DNA of 64,000 nt from Photobacterium halotolerans DSM 18316 (GCF_000425165.1 NZ_KE384319.1:620001-684000), one strand, 5' to 3'. Positions 1 to 7,936 are shown, numbered from the stretch's first letter. A program made the numbers and translations. The notes: generated by a model not told the origin, from the letters alone.

Positions 1-61
1 TGCGTGGGAATCTATTTCAGAACCCATAGGGTTCACATTTTCCGACACTGACAGGTACACC

Positions 62-961
62 ATGATAGTCCACCCCAAACCCACCCTGGCCGTGATTCTC
101 TTTTCATTAAAAGGGTCCATTGCAAAACGTATTGCCCTGCGCAGTTTGATGGTGACCGCTCTGGCGTCACTCATTGTACTGATAGAGGTGCTGTATCCGG
201 CGTCTTTTTCCCGCGTCAATGCCACCCCGTTTACGCTGCTGGGTATTTCACTCTCCATCTTTATGAGTTTTCGTAACAGCGCCTGTTACGGCCGATGGTG
301 GGAAGGGCGTCAGGCCTGGGGGAAAGTGATTATTGAAATACGCTCGTTCGCACGCGCCAGCGTGGCCATTCAGGACAACGTACAGCGTGAAGCCATACTC
401 AGAGCGCTTTGCGGTTATGCTCATGCGTTAAATGCCCGCCTGCGCGGCGAAAACGAATTACAAGCTGCCGGGAAATGGCTGCCGGCCATTCCCGGCCTCT
501 TGGGCAGCAATATCAGCGATGGCATACTCAGGCACATCAGCCAGCAATGTTCTGCATTAGCAGATAATCGCAGCATCAGCGAATGGCGCTATGTCACGCT
601 GGAAAAAAGCCTGCACGGACTGTCTGACGCCCAGGGCGTTTGCGAACGCATTAAAGGCACCCCATTGCCGTTTCCGTATACCCTGCTGCTGCACCGCACC
701 ATTTATATTTTCTGCCTGTTGCTGCCGTTTGCGATGGCGGAACCTTTGGGATGGCTGGCCCCCTTGTTTACCACCATCGTCAGCTATACCTTCTTCGGGC
801 TGGATGCCATAGGCGACGAGCTGGAAGACCCGTTTGGCCGCGACGAAAACGACCTGCCCACCGATGCCATGGTCCGCACCATTGAACGCGACCTGTTAGA
901 TTCGCTGGGCTACACAGCTTTACCGCCGCCATTGGCGCCACGGGAATTCGTACTACACTGA
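62..961 (+). CDS. Bestrophin-family (UPF0187) membrane channel protein
   Basis: The 299-residue protein matches the bacterial bestrophin family, pentameric anion or cation channels of the inner membrane. Two hydrophobic segments near residues 25-70 are followed by the family-typical stretch around RNSACYGRWWEGRQAWG (about 71-87), and a second pair of membrane helices lies near 210-245. The C-terminal GLDAIGDELEDPFGRDENDLP region (about 248-268) is the acidic bestrophin signature that follows the last helix. The length is normal for the family. It stands alone; the next gene is mobA about 160 bases away. The ion and the physiological role cannot be read from the sequence. Confidence 0.88.
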   Translation: MIVHPKPTLAVILFSLKGSIAKRIALRSLMVTALASLIVLIEVLYPASFSRVNATPFTLLGISLSIFMSFRNSACYGRWWEGRQAWGKVIIEIRSFARASVAIQDNVQREAILRALCGYAHALNARLRGENELQAAGKWLPAIPGLLGSNISDGILRHISQQCSALADNRSISEWRYVTLEKSLHGLSDAQGVCERIKGTPLPFPYTLLLHRTIYIFCLLLPFAMAEPLGWLAPLFTTIVSYTFFGLDAIGDELEDPFGRDENDLPTDAMVRTIERDLLDSLGYTALPPPLAPREFVLH

Positions 962-991
962 AAATGAGCCTCTCGTGACACCTCAGTAAAA

Positions 992-1022
992 CGGGCTGCC
1001 AGTCATTCACGACGGCAGCCCG
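992..1022. terminator. Hairpin between bestrophin gene and mobA
   Basis: A perfect 9-bp inverted repeat (CGGGCTGCC / GGCAGCCCG) with a 13-base loop lies 30 bases after the bestrophin stop. On the plus strand it is not followed by a T run; on the minus strand it is followed by TTTT. It may end the upstream transcript or be a stabilising hairpin. Confidence 0.45.
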
Positions 1023-1123
1023 CCTGATAAACCCTGTCTATCAATTCATCAGTCTGCTTTATTGGACTGACACGCAGAAACGTTATATTTTTTAAGGGCA
1101 TATTTTACCAGGCTGTTATCACC

Positions 1124-1714
1124 ATGAAACTCACTCCGCCTTGCTTTTCCGTACTCCTTCTTGCCGGCGGGCAGGGTTCCCGAATGGGAGGCAAAGACAA
1201 AGGACTGGTTTCCTTTCGCGGCAGGCCGTTAATTGCCAGCCTGTTTGACGTTGTCAGACCGCTGACAGATGACCTGCTGATCTCCTGCAACCGCAATACC
1301 GAACAGTACGCCACTTACTGTGACCATATACTGACCGACGATGTCAGCGGCTTTCCCGGCCCATTAACTGGCATTCTGAAAGGACTGACTGCAGCAAAAC
1401 ACGACTGGCTGCTGCTGTTTCCCTGCGATGCGCCCCTGATAGACCAATCCCTCGTCCGTCAGTTGCTGGATGCCGCCTCGGCCGATACACCGCGGCCCGT
1501 CATGGTTCGGCAGGGCAATCAGTGGCAGCCCATGTTCAGCCTGATCCCCAAACATCTGCTCCCCGTATTGCAACTGGCCTGGCAGTCGGGCGAGCGCAGC
1601 CTGATGGCGATCCTGACCCGCCATGATGTCGTGGCAGTAGACTGCGCGCTGAACGATCCCCGGCTGCAAAACATCAATACCCCACAACAATTACTCGATT
1701 TACACCATTATTAA
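1124..1714 (+). CDS. mobA: Molybdenum cofactor guanylyltransferase
   Basis: MobA transfers GMP from GTP to Mo-molybdopterin to make the bis-MGD cofactor of the DMSO-reductase family, which includes formate dehydrogenase. The 196 residues start with the nucleotidyltransferase signature LLAGGQGSRMGGKDKGL (about 12-28), and the catalytic-metal region FPCDAPLI lies near 100-106. The length equals that of E. coli MobA. It begins a short plus-strand set with a LysR regulator and fdhD. The moa genes lie 7 kb away on the other side of the integron, so the area is devoted to Mo-cofactor supply. Confidence 0.95.
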   Translation: MKLTPPCFSVLLLAGGQGSRMGGKDKGLVSFRGRPLIASLFDVVRPLTDDLLISCNRNTEQYATYCDHILTDDVSGFPGPLTGILKGLTAAKHDWLLLFPCDAPLIDQSLVRQLLDAASADTPRPVMVRQGNQWQPMFSLIPKHLLPVLQLAWQSGERSLMAILTRHDVVAVDCALNDPRLQNINTPQQLLDLHHY

Positions 1715-1778
1715 TAGATACCGTTTTTTATTTCAGACACACGCATTTTCCCAAATAACACTACCCTAAGGGTATTTC

Positions 1779-2678
1779 ATGGATATCAAACAACTTAAGT
1801 ACCTGATCGCGCTGGATCAAACCAAGCATTTCGGTCAGGCAGCAGCGCTGTGCCATATCACTCAGCCCACGCTTTCAATGCGGATCCGCAATCTGGAAGA
1901 CGAGCTGGATCTGGTGCTGATCACCCGCGGACAACGCTTTGAAGGTTTTACCGAAGAAGGCGAACGAATTCTGGCCTGGGCCCGAACCCTGCTGGCAGCG
2001 CATGACGGCTTACAGGCAGAAGCCGCGAGCTGTCGCGGGCAACTGGTCGGCAGTCTGCGCCTGGGCATGGTGCCCCTTGCCAGCCTGAACCCGATGCAAC
2101 TGCTGGAGCCGCTGTCGCAGCGTTATCCTGAATTGCATTTCCAGCTCAGCTCCATGACCTCAGAGCAAATTGTCGACAGCCTGAACCGCAATCAGCTCGA
2201 CCTCGGCTTCTGTTACCTGGATCAGATTGATACCCAGTTTTTTGACGTCATCCGGCTGACTGCCACCCGCATGGGCTTGCTGCATGATGTCCGGCATTTT
2301 ACCTTTGCAGCCTCTGAACTGAGCTGGGAAGCCCTCGGCAAACTACCGCTGGGACTGCTGACCAAAGGCATGCATTACCGCCAGTCGATCGACCTGAGTT
2401 TTCGCAGTCACGACATCGATCCGCACACCATTTTAGAGAGCGATTCCACCTTTCAGCTCATTCAATCGGTCAACGCCGGGATCTGCTGCGCCATCATGCC
2501 CCTGAGAAGCGGTATCGAAGAAATGAACGAACACCTGAAGATAATCCCCATCACAGATGCGGTGATTCACTCTCCGCTCGGACTGGTCATGCGCCGCAGC
2601 GAACCGCGCTCTGCGCTGGCGGATAAATGTTTTTCCGAAGCCAGAGAGATTTTCAAATCAGCCAGAGACAAACAATAA
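1779..2678 (+). CDS. LysR-family transcriptional regulator next to fdhD
   Basis: A 299-residue LysR-type regulator with an N-terminal winged helix-turn-helix (residues 1-60, including HFGQAAALCHITQPTLSMRIRNLE) and a periplasmic-binding-like effector domain (about 90-295). The overall layout resembles the OxyR/CynR branch, but no redox cysteine pair can be assigned with certainty (C145 and C237/C238 are candidates). An AAGGG sequence precedes the ATG. It is codirectional with mobA and fdhD, so control of formate dehydrogenase maturation or Mo-enzyme genes is a reasonable inference. The ligand is unknown. Confidence 0.87.
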   Translation: MDIKQLKYLIALDQTKHFGQAAALCHITQPTLSMRIRNLEDELDLVLITRGQRFEGFTEEGERILAWARTLLAAHDGLQAEAASCRGQLVGSLRLGMVPLASLNPMQLLEPLSQRYPELHFQLSSMTSEQIVDSLNRNQLDLGFCYLDQIDTQFFDVIRLTATRMGLLHDVRHFTFAASELSWEALGKLPLGLLTKGMHYRQSIDLSFRSHDIDPHTILESDSTFQLIQSVNAGICCAIMPLRSGIEEMNEHLKIIPITDAVIHSPLGLVMRRSEPRSALADKCFSEAREIFKSARDKQ

Positions 2679-2786
2679 CAGGCAATAGACAGGCCTTATC
2701 AGTCCATCAAAACAAGCCATTGGACTTCCGCCGGGCTGTTGAGTAGCCTGTCTGTATCAGGGTTTAAACCGACGTCAGGCAATAAG

Positions 2787-3635
2787 ATGAATGAAATTGA
2801 TAACAAACAATCTGTAATCGCAGATGTGAATGCGGCACCGCCTGCGCCTGATACATTCCGTTATGTTGAGCTGCACGATGACATTGCGCCTGACAACCCA
2901 ATCGCACACAGTGCCGTGTTAGCCAGTGAAACTGCACTGTCTATCAGTTACAACGGTATCAGTCAGGCCGTGATGATGGTGACACCGGGCAATATTGAAG
3001 ATTTCGTCAAAGGCTTCAGCCTGAGTAACGATATTGTTCGCTCGGTGAGCGAAATCTACGACATCACCCTCACCGCCGGCTGCGATGCCCACCATGCCGA
3101 AGTCAAGATTTCAAACCGCGCTTTCTGGTCACTGAAAAATCACCGCCGCCAGCTGGCAGGCACCAGCGGCTGTGGCATTTGTGGTGTGGAAGCCATCGAA
3201 CAGGCACTGCCGCCCTTAACCCCGCTGACGCCGGTTCCGCCCCCGCAAGCCAGCCTGCTGCACAACCTGCGAGAACGTATCACCGAGGCACAGGAAGTGG
3301 CCCGCAGCAGCGGCGCCCTGCACGCCGCGCTGTATGTCGATGCCGGGGGGAATATTCAGCTGTGCCGGGAAGATATCGGCCGCCACAACGCGCTGGACAA
3401 GCTGATCGGCGCCATGGCCACAGCCCGCATCGACCCGCAGTCCGGCTTCGCCGTGATGACCAGCCGCTGCAGCCTGGAACTGATTCAAAAAGCGGTCCGG
3501 GCCAAGATCAGTACTCTGGTGACCCTGTCCGCGCCCACCGCCATGACAGTGCGCTGGGCGCGGCACAATAACCTGAATTTAATCCATGTGCCGCACCGCA
3601 GTGCGCCGAGGTTGTATAGTGGTGGGACATTTTAG
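2787..3635 (+). CDS. fdhD: Formate dehydrogenase accessory sulfurtransferase FdhD
   Basis: FdhD carries sulfur from IscS to the Mo centre of formate dehydrogenase and also binds the bis-MGD cofactor. The hallmarks are the cysteine motif SGCGICG and the conserved EDIGRHNALDKLIGA region, followed by SRCSLELIQKA. An ATG at 2787 gives 282 residues, close to the family norm. A TTG at 2739 in the same frame would add 16 residues that do not look conserved, so the ATG is preferred. The gene ends immediately before the repeat that borders the integron region. Confidence 0.93.
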   Translation: MNEIDNKQSVIADVNAAPPAPDTFRYVELHDDIAPDNPIAHSAVLASETALSISYNGISQAVMMVTPGNIEDFVKGFSLSNDIVRSVSEIYDITLTAGCDAHHAEVKISNRAFWSLKNHRRQLAGTSGCGICGVEAIEQALPPLTPLTPVPPPQASLLHNLRERITEAQEVARSSGALHAALYVDAGGNIQLCREDIGRHNALDKLIGAMATARIDPQSGFAVMTSRCSLELIQKAVRAKISTLVTLSAPTAMTVRWARHNNLNLIHVPHRSAPRLYSGGTF

Positions 3636-3696
3636 GTTGATTGGGTAAATGGGCTGGAGGTAAGTTTGGGAGCGAAGATATATCTGAGTCTGAGGT

Positions 3697-3915
3697 ATGT
3701 CGCGCTTGGATTCGGTGTATATTTCAGCTGAGTTTGATTGTATGTCGCGCTTAAGTCCGGTGTTTTACTTGGCATGAACTGATGCGCGCCAGACACTCTT
3801 TGCTGGCTCAAAGAGTGCCCAGAAAAGCCTTTGATTTCGCTGGTGTTATCCGGGCCGGTTGTAGGCGCTCCCGGCGCCGACAACCTGAAAATTCGTCCTG
3901 AATTTTTCCCTGTGG
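3697..3915 (-). repeat. Inverted copy of the 234-bp hairpin repeat, left border of the integron
   Basis: The reverse complement matches the four tandem units at 7968-8846. It contains the 29-base hairpin core (3857-3885; arms GGTTGT-GGCGC and GCGCC-ACAACC), the second hairpin with arms CACTCTTTG / CAAAGAGTG in diverged form, and the tail motif AAGCGCGACATAC. The tail motif is present twice here (near 3700 and 3745). Open frames across this stretch are by-products of the repeat and are not called as genes. Confidence 0.85.
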
Positions 3916-3967
3916 GAGTGGAATACTCTAATGCTAACTCGTCAGTTTCAGATTAATATTTCTATGA

Positions 3968-4044
3968 GTTAACGCCACCAACAGCGGCCGAGCGTAGCGA
4001 GGTTCAGCGCACGTAGTGCGCGATGCTGCTTGGCTTTGTTATGC
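3968..4044 (-). other. attC-like recombination site (last cassette)
   Basis: Read on the minus strand, the site starts with GCATAACAAAG, has an imperfect palindromic interior (including GCGCAC-GTA-GTGCGC) and ends with GGCGTTAAC. This is the R''...R' layout of integron attC sites. It lies 8 bases beyond the stop of the gene at 4053-4628, as expected for the 3' end of a cassette. Confidence 0.75.
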
Positions 4045-4052
4045 ATATCGAT

Positions 4053-4628
4053 TTAGTCACATTCTCGAATTGCAATGCCGAAATCATGTTGTTTCGGCTT
4101 AGAAGCGACACCCAAAACGGTATAATTGCAACGAAGAGTAACAAATGGCTTTTTCTCAAGACGGTCTCGTGAAAGTAGATTGATATCTATTCGGATACGA
4201 GCAAATTCATTCGCCAGTAGACGAATAGGCTTGAAAGCCATGGGACGGTCTTCAACATCTTCTTGGGTAGAACGCCCTTGCCCAAGTTGCGAAATATCCA
4301 TGGTTTCTTGGTCACGTTTCACGATCTGTATGCGAAAATTTGTTCCGTCCGGGTCACGAATTTCAAATGACTCAAGGTACACAGAGTGCGCACCAAAGTT
4401 TGCGATGGTAGCCATAACCCTATGATTAGAATCGCTCGTTACACTGTCCTCTATAGTCACAACTAGTGGTTTGTCTGGCTTTAAGGCTACGTATGTATCT
4501 TTGGATGCGTCATATGCAAATTTCCCCAAGGATACAAGCGCGCTGGCAGTAATAGATTCAAGCAATGCTTTGGGAGACGTCGGAGCGTCGTTCTGTATAT
4601 CATCAGAACGTTGATTCTTTTTGTTCAT
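4053..4628 (-). CDS. Integron cassette protein of unknown function, 191 residues
   Basis: I do not recognise the family. The N-terminal 25 residues are polar. A possible amphipathic or weakly hydrophobic helix follows (ALLESITASALVSLGKFAYD, about 22-41). From residue 55 to the end the pattern is beta-rich (KPLVVTIEDSV, VMATIANFG, VYLESFEIRD, RIRIDINL, PFVTLRCNYTVLG), like an immunoglobulin-type sandwich. There is no signal peptide. The gene runs away from the integrase and is bracketed by attC-like sites at 3968-4044 and 4659-4762, so it is the last cassette of the array. Its AT-rich composition differs from that of the moa and fdhD genes. Confidence 0.75.
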   Translation of the reverse strand: MNKKNQRSDDIQNDAPTSPKALLESITASALVSLGKFAYDASKDTYVALKPDKPLVVTIEDSVTSDSNHRVMATIANFGAHSVYLESFEIRDPDGTNFRIQIVKRDQETMDISQLGQGRSTQEDVEDRPMAFKPIRLLANEFARIRIDINLLSRDRLEKKPFVTLRCNYTVLGVASKPKQHDFGIAIRECD

Positions 4629-4658
4629 TCACAGTTTCCCCCCAGCACGGATAAGAAT

Positions 4659-4762
4659 GCATAACGCCTATGTAAGAGGCATTTTTTCGTCGCTCGTTTT
4701 GTGCTATTTAAGCACAAAGCGAGCGACGGGAAAACGTCCTTCTTGACATATTTGTTATGTGC
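4659..4762 (-). other. attC-like site between cassettes, about 104 bp
   Basis: The minus strand reads GCACATAACAAAT at one end and GGCGTTATGC at the other. In between is a long stem whose arms include CGTCGCTCGC-TTTGTGCT and AGCACAAA-CGAGCGACG. The site abuts the stop codon of the HNH gene (4764). Confidence 0.85.
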
Positions 4763-4763
4763 T

Positions 4764-5660
4764 TTACGAACCAAGTTCAATGTTAAATTCACGAAGAATC
4801 TCAACTCTCGCATCACTTATCGCTTGTTCATCAATCCTGTAGTACTCATCAGGATTGGCCACCATCGTAGATAAGCTCATATTTATAATTTGATTTTCAC
4901 TTGAAATAAATTTTGGTGTTTTAGGAATGCAGCTTCGAAGCGCAACTATCTCACCGAGGGCAAGTTTATGTGAGGGAAATCTAGTATCTCTTTCATCTTC
5001 TTGCCTTACCCATTTCCTTAACCGTTCCAGCGTCTCTCCGTTTAAATAGTTTTTTGTGAGGTATCCATCACAAATGCACAAAATAAGTGTTAATGAGCCT
5101 ATCTTGAGCAAAATACTACTTGGGTCAACTAGAGTTACGAGGTCTGTATTAGTATTGCTTGTTTTGAAAACATATAGGCTCGATGGCAATTGAAAACCAT
5201 GGCCATTTTTATACGACGTTCGAACATACTCGAAGTTTTTCCCCGAAACAACGAATGAACAGATATCCCTCCATTCCTCATCTTGAGTTGAAATCAAATC
5301 ATAGTAGAAGAGCCCGTAATATATTTTAGATAACCATGTAGTAATTATTTCGGATACCGATTGACCTGGCCCATACATCATAAGGATTCCTGGCTCTTCT
5401 GATTTTATAGCCTCATAGAGAGCGTCAAGATCATCAAGGAGCTCAAGCACTTTGTTTTCATACTCACTGCCAAATTCGCTATTGCAGCTCGAGTGTGCAG
5501 GAACCTTTATCCGACTATATTGACTTTCCTTACGTCCAGTAATAGTCTCTTCTTTAATTCTGAGCCTCCCAAGAAGGCTGTTTGGAATGATATGTTCTAA
5601 CGTCTTTTTCTCTTCAATTTCTTTATTGCAAAAGAAGCAGACCCTTCTTAGATCGTTCAT
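4764..5660 (-). CDS. HNH-endonuclease-like cassette protein
   Basis: The 298-residue protein opens with an HNH/treble-clef layout: VCFFCNKEIEEKKTLEHIIP (Cys-x2-Cys then E-H-I-I-P, residues about 8-27), then HSSCNSEFG about 30 residues later. The zinc-binding cysteines and the catalytic His of HNH nucleases are therefore all visible. The remaining 220 residues are unrecognised, with a hydrophobic beta stretch near 185-200 (SILLKIGSLTLILCICDG). It occupies its own cassette, between attC-like sites at 4659-4762 and 5690-5761. HNH proteins of this size are often nucleases of restriction or phage defence, but that role is only inferred here. Confidence 0.78.
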   Translation of the reverse strand: MNDLRRVCFFCNKEIEEKKTLEHIIPNSLLGRLRIKEETITGRKESQYSRIKVPAHSSCNSEFGSEYENKVLELLDDLDALYEAIKSEEPGILMMYGPGQSVSEIITTWLSKIYYGLFYYDLISTQDEEWRDICSFVVSGKNFEYVRTSYKNGHGFQLPSSLYVFKTSNTNTDLVTLVDPSSILLKIGSLTLILCICDGYLTKNYLNGETLERLRKWVRQEDERDTRFPSHKLALGEIVALRSCIPKTPKFISSENQIINMSLSTMVANPDEYYRIDEQAISDARVEILREFNIELGS

Positions 5661-5689
5661 TGTTCTACTATCCCTGAATATTCATCAGC

Positions 5690-5761
5690 ACATAACGCCG
5701 TGCTCACCGGTAAATTAGGAGCGTAGCGAGTAATTTATCCGTGTGCAGCACTTTGTTAACT
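5690..5761 (-). other. attC-like site, about 72 bp
   Basis: The minus strand reads GCAGTTAACAAAGTGCTGCAC ... GTGAGCACGGCGTTATGTGC. The arms GTGCTGCAC/GTGAGCAC can pair around the interior GAGCGTAGCGAG stretch. The stop codon of the upstream cassette gene (5756-5758) lies inside the R'' end. Confidence 0.85.
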
Positions 5762-6511
5762 GCCGATTAGTGCAGGAGGATTCAGCATCCACACAATTAC
5801 AAACACAGCTATGGCACCTGTTGCCCTTATAGAAAACTTTTGAAATCTAGATTCCACCGTTAATAGTCCAGGAATGATAGCTGCGATAGCAGCCAATGAA
5901 ATTGCAAATACTCCTCGAAAAATAAAGAACTGCGTTGTTGTAGGGCTAGGAATAAATACCGCAAGAAGGATTATTATTAAAGCGAACAGTACTCCGACAA
6001 TAAGGCCAGCTATAAGCTGCCATTTAGGTGTTTCTTTCAAGTCATTTGCTCCAGAGTATTCAAACCCTTTCGTTGGTAGGTTGTTCTCATTAAACAGGCT
6101 TTTTAGTTTCTGCCACTGTTCCTTTTGAAGATATTCTTTCGTCATTCTCTGCATATTTGCGTATGTAGAGTCGCCGGGGTGTTCTAGAGCACCGACAAGA
6201 ATCTCAGAGTAGCTACGAAGAAAATTAACATGAACTACAAACGCTTTTAAGACGCTGTGGCATGTCTCTGCGAAGCCTGTAATCCATTTCCCATTTGCAT
6301 GGGCCCCTAATAGCCCACTATTTCCAACAAAGTTTTCAATATAATTAAAATAGCTCGCACCTAATTTTTGGCATTCTAATAAATCCTGAAGAGACGGTTC
6401 TTCTGCCTTTTCATGGATTTTAATTACGATCGGATTTAGGTGCGCCATGTAGGCTTGTTTAAGCTTTTCGATTTCAGCCTCAGCGTGAATGACTGCCTGC
6501 TCATTAGTCAT
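5756..6511 (-). CDS. Three-helix membrane protein, last gene of a three-gene cassette
   Basis: A 251-residue protein with a soluble helical N-terminal part (about 1-160) and three C-terminal membrane segments: WQLIAGLIVGVLFALIIILL (about 165-184), FRGVFAISLAAIAAIIPGLL (about 196-215) and ATGAIAVFVIVWMLNPPAL (about 229-247). The C-terminal IPG...GA(I/L)AVFV...NP pattern resembles a membrane module I recall from many bacterial conflict proteins that carry effector-associated domains; this is from memory and was not searched. It starts 3 bases after the stop of the preceding small gene and is almost certainly co-translated with the two paralogous small proteins. A pore or membrane effector is a possible role. 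Confidence 0.75.
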   Translation of the reverse strand: MTNEQAVIHAEAEIEKLKQAYMAHLNPIVIKIHEKAEEPSLQDLLECQKLGASYFNYIENFVGNSGLLGAHANGKWITGFAETCHSVLKAFVVHVNFLRSYSEILVGALEHPGDSTYANMQRMTKEYLQKEQWQKLKSLFNENNLPTKGFEYSGANDLKETPKWQLIAGLIVGVLFALIIILLAVFIPSPTTTQFFIFRGVFAISLAAIAAIIPGLLTVESRFQKFSIRATGAIAVFVIVWMLNPPALIGS

Positions 6512-6514
6512 AAT

Positions 6515-6760
6515 TTATTTTGTCGTTTTCGTTGCTAAAAGAAGCAAAGTAGTCAGGTCAGTATTGTCAACACCTTCCAATGCCATGCATTCATATGAAC
6601 CAACTACATCATAAACTATCTTTTCAATATCAGTCTTTGAGGCTGAGCGACCTAATTTTTTAATTCGGTTGCCAATTTCACGAAGTTCATCTTCAGTTGG
6701 AGACCAATCAGTAATCAGAAGTGCTGCTTCTAGTTCTCTTTTTAAATTTGTTATGCTCAT
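6515..6760 (-). CDS. Small cassette protein, paralogue of its upstream neighbour
   Basis: An 81-residue, probably all-helical protein of unknown family. It aligns with the 83-residue product at 6771-7022: both have P-T at 19-25, an I...I..L helix, S..D...IV, and a closing G-(A/V)-D-x-(S/T)-DL-x-TL-x-x-LATK motif. It lies 10 bases downstream of its paralogue and 3 bases upstream of the membrane-protein gene, so the three form one cassette transcript. Two diverged copies of one small domain next to a membrane protein suggest partner subunits or a sensor/adaptor pair. Confidence 0.7.
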   Translation of the reverse strand: MSITNLKRELEAALLITDWSPTEDELREIGNRIKKLGRSASKTDIEKIVYDVVGSYECMALEGVDNTDLTTLLLLATKTTK

Positions 6761-6770
6761 ATCAGTTATC

Positions 6771-7022
6771 CTACTTCTTTGTTGCTAATTGCATTAGGGT
6801 AATAAGATCAGAAGTATCTGCACCTTTGTAAAGGTAAGTGCCAGCACCAGGGCAATGCTTTCGAACAATATCTGCCCAGTCTTGTTCTGAAGGGGTAATA
6901 CCCTTTGCTACGAGAGCTTGTATATCTTGCTTTATTCGCTCTAGTTGATGAGGGGTTGGATCATTTGGTGCAGTACCAAACTTAATTTTTATTCTATGAG
7001 CTAAGTCTTGATCACTATTCAT
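6771..7022 (-). CDS. Small cassette protein, first gene of the array
   Basis: An 83-residue helical protein of unknown family, paralogous to the product of 6515-6760 (shared ending GADTSDLITLMQLATKK versus GVDNTDLTTLLLLATK). As the first gene after the attI region it would be the best-expressed cassette if a Pc-type promoter is present. A GGAACTC stretch 5-11 bases before the ATG is only a weak ribosome site. The similarity to its neighbour is direct sequence evidence that both are real genes rather than chance frames. Confidence 0.7.
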   Translation of the reverse strand: MNSDQDLAHRIKIKFGTAPNDPTPHQLERIKQDIQALVAKGITPSEQDWADIVRKHCPGAGTYLYKGADTSDLITLMQLATKK

Positions 7023-7053
7023 AAGAGTTCCTTGTGTAGTTCAATTTAAGGTA

Positions 7054-7120
7054 GTTAACATTTTATTAGCGCGCATGCGCGTTTTGCTCGTTAGACCAGT
7101 GAAAACGCGCACAGTTAACT
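7054..7120 (-). other. attI-like region between intI and the first cassette
   Basis: Two GTTAAC core-like sites (7054-7059 and 7114-7119) flank a perfect 10-bp inverted repeat, TGCGCGTTTT / AAAACGCGCA (7076-7085 and 7102-7111). The position between the divergent integrase and the first cassette is where attI should be. The structure could also be read as a small attC of an empty cassette. Confidence 0.55.
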
Positions 7121-7224
7121 ATCTGTATGTTAAGAACTTATCAGCTTTCTACCAAATACACCATCTGGAAAACGCGCAAAAATTTTTCACTATTTTCCTT
7201 GATATCCGGCAATCTTAAATAATA

Positions 7225-7240
7225 CTGTATAAAAAAACAG
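7225..7240 (+). promoter_or_regulatory. LexA box upstream of intI
   Basis: CTGTATAAAAAAACAG matches the CTG-N10-CAG LexA operator with an AT-rich centre. It lies 22 bases before the preferred integrase start. SOS control of integron integrases by LexA at this position is established for Vibrio and mobile integrons. Confidence 0.8.
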
Positions 7241-7261
7241 CATCTTAAGGTGGGGGTTATC

Positions 7262-7936
7262 ATGAGTGTAAAAAGCCCATTTCTAAGCGGTCTTCAAGAA
7301 GAAATGCGTATGCGTGGTTACAGTATTAGAACGGAAAAAACCTATCTGTATTGGATCAAGGCATTCATTAACTTTCACGACAAACGTCACCCTGAAACAA
7401 TGGGAACGAAAGAAATTGCACAATTTTTAACCTTTCTTGCCAATCGACGAAATGTGGCTATCAACACACAAAAAATTGCACTGAACGCATTAGCCTATCT
7501 GTATCAGAAGCATTTGCACCATGAGCTTGGGGATTTAGGTTTTTGCTATGCCACTAAACAGCGACATTTACCGACAGTGTTATCTCCATTGGAGATCTCA
7601 TCGATATTAAATCAACTTCATGGCCGAGACAGGCTAATCATTGAGATGCTCTATGGTAGTGGACTGAGAGTTTCAGAATGTCTCCGGTTACGCGTCCAAG
7701 ACATTGATATTGATAGAGCTTCGCTGACTGTTAGAGACGGTAAAGGACATAAAGATAGACAAACCATCCTCAGCCATAGATGCGCAGAAAAGCTCACTAC
7801 ATATATTAAAAAAGCTATTAAGATTCAACAGGATGAAAACCAACAAGGGATAGGCCCATCTCTGCCAAATGCATTAGAACGTAAGTACCCCAATGCGCGA
7901 CATACCCTCCAAACCCCAAATTACACTTGCTATTAG
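7262..7936 (+). pseudogene. intI: Truncated integron integrase (IntI-type tyrosine recombinase)
   Basis: The first about 210 residues are a clear IntI: N-terminal SAM-like domain with MRMRGYSIRTEKTYLYWI, catalytic box I GSGLRVSECLRLRVQDID carrying the first active-site Arg, the GKGHKDR strand with the catalytic Lys, and the start of the IntI-specific insert ending at LPNALERKYPNA. At about 7893 the frame runs into the tail of the hairpin repeat and stops after about 13 unrelated residues. Full IntI proteins have about 320 residues, so the HxxR box, the last His and the nucleophilic Tyr are missing. The protein cannot be a working recombinase. ATG 7262 is preferred over GTG 7250 because it follows AAGGTGG at normal spacing. 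Confidence 0.88.

Noticed and set aside
3632-3883. 83-codon minus-strand frame after fdhD
   Set aside because: It is the inverted repeat copy translated; its peptide matches the repeat-derived frames at 8-9 kb.
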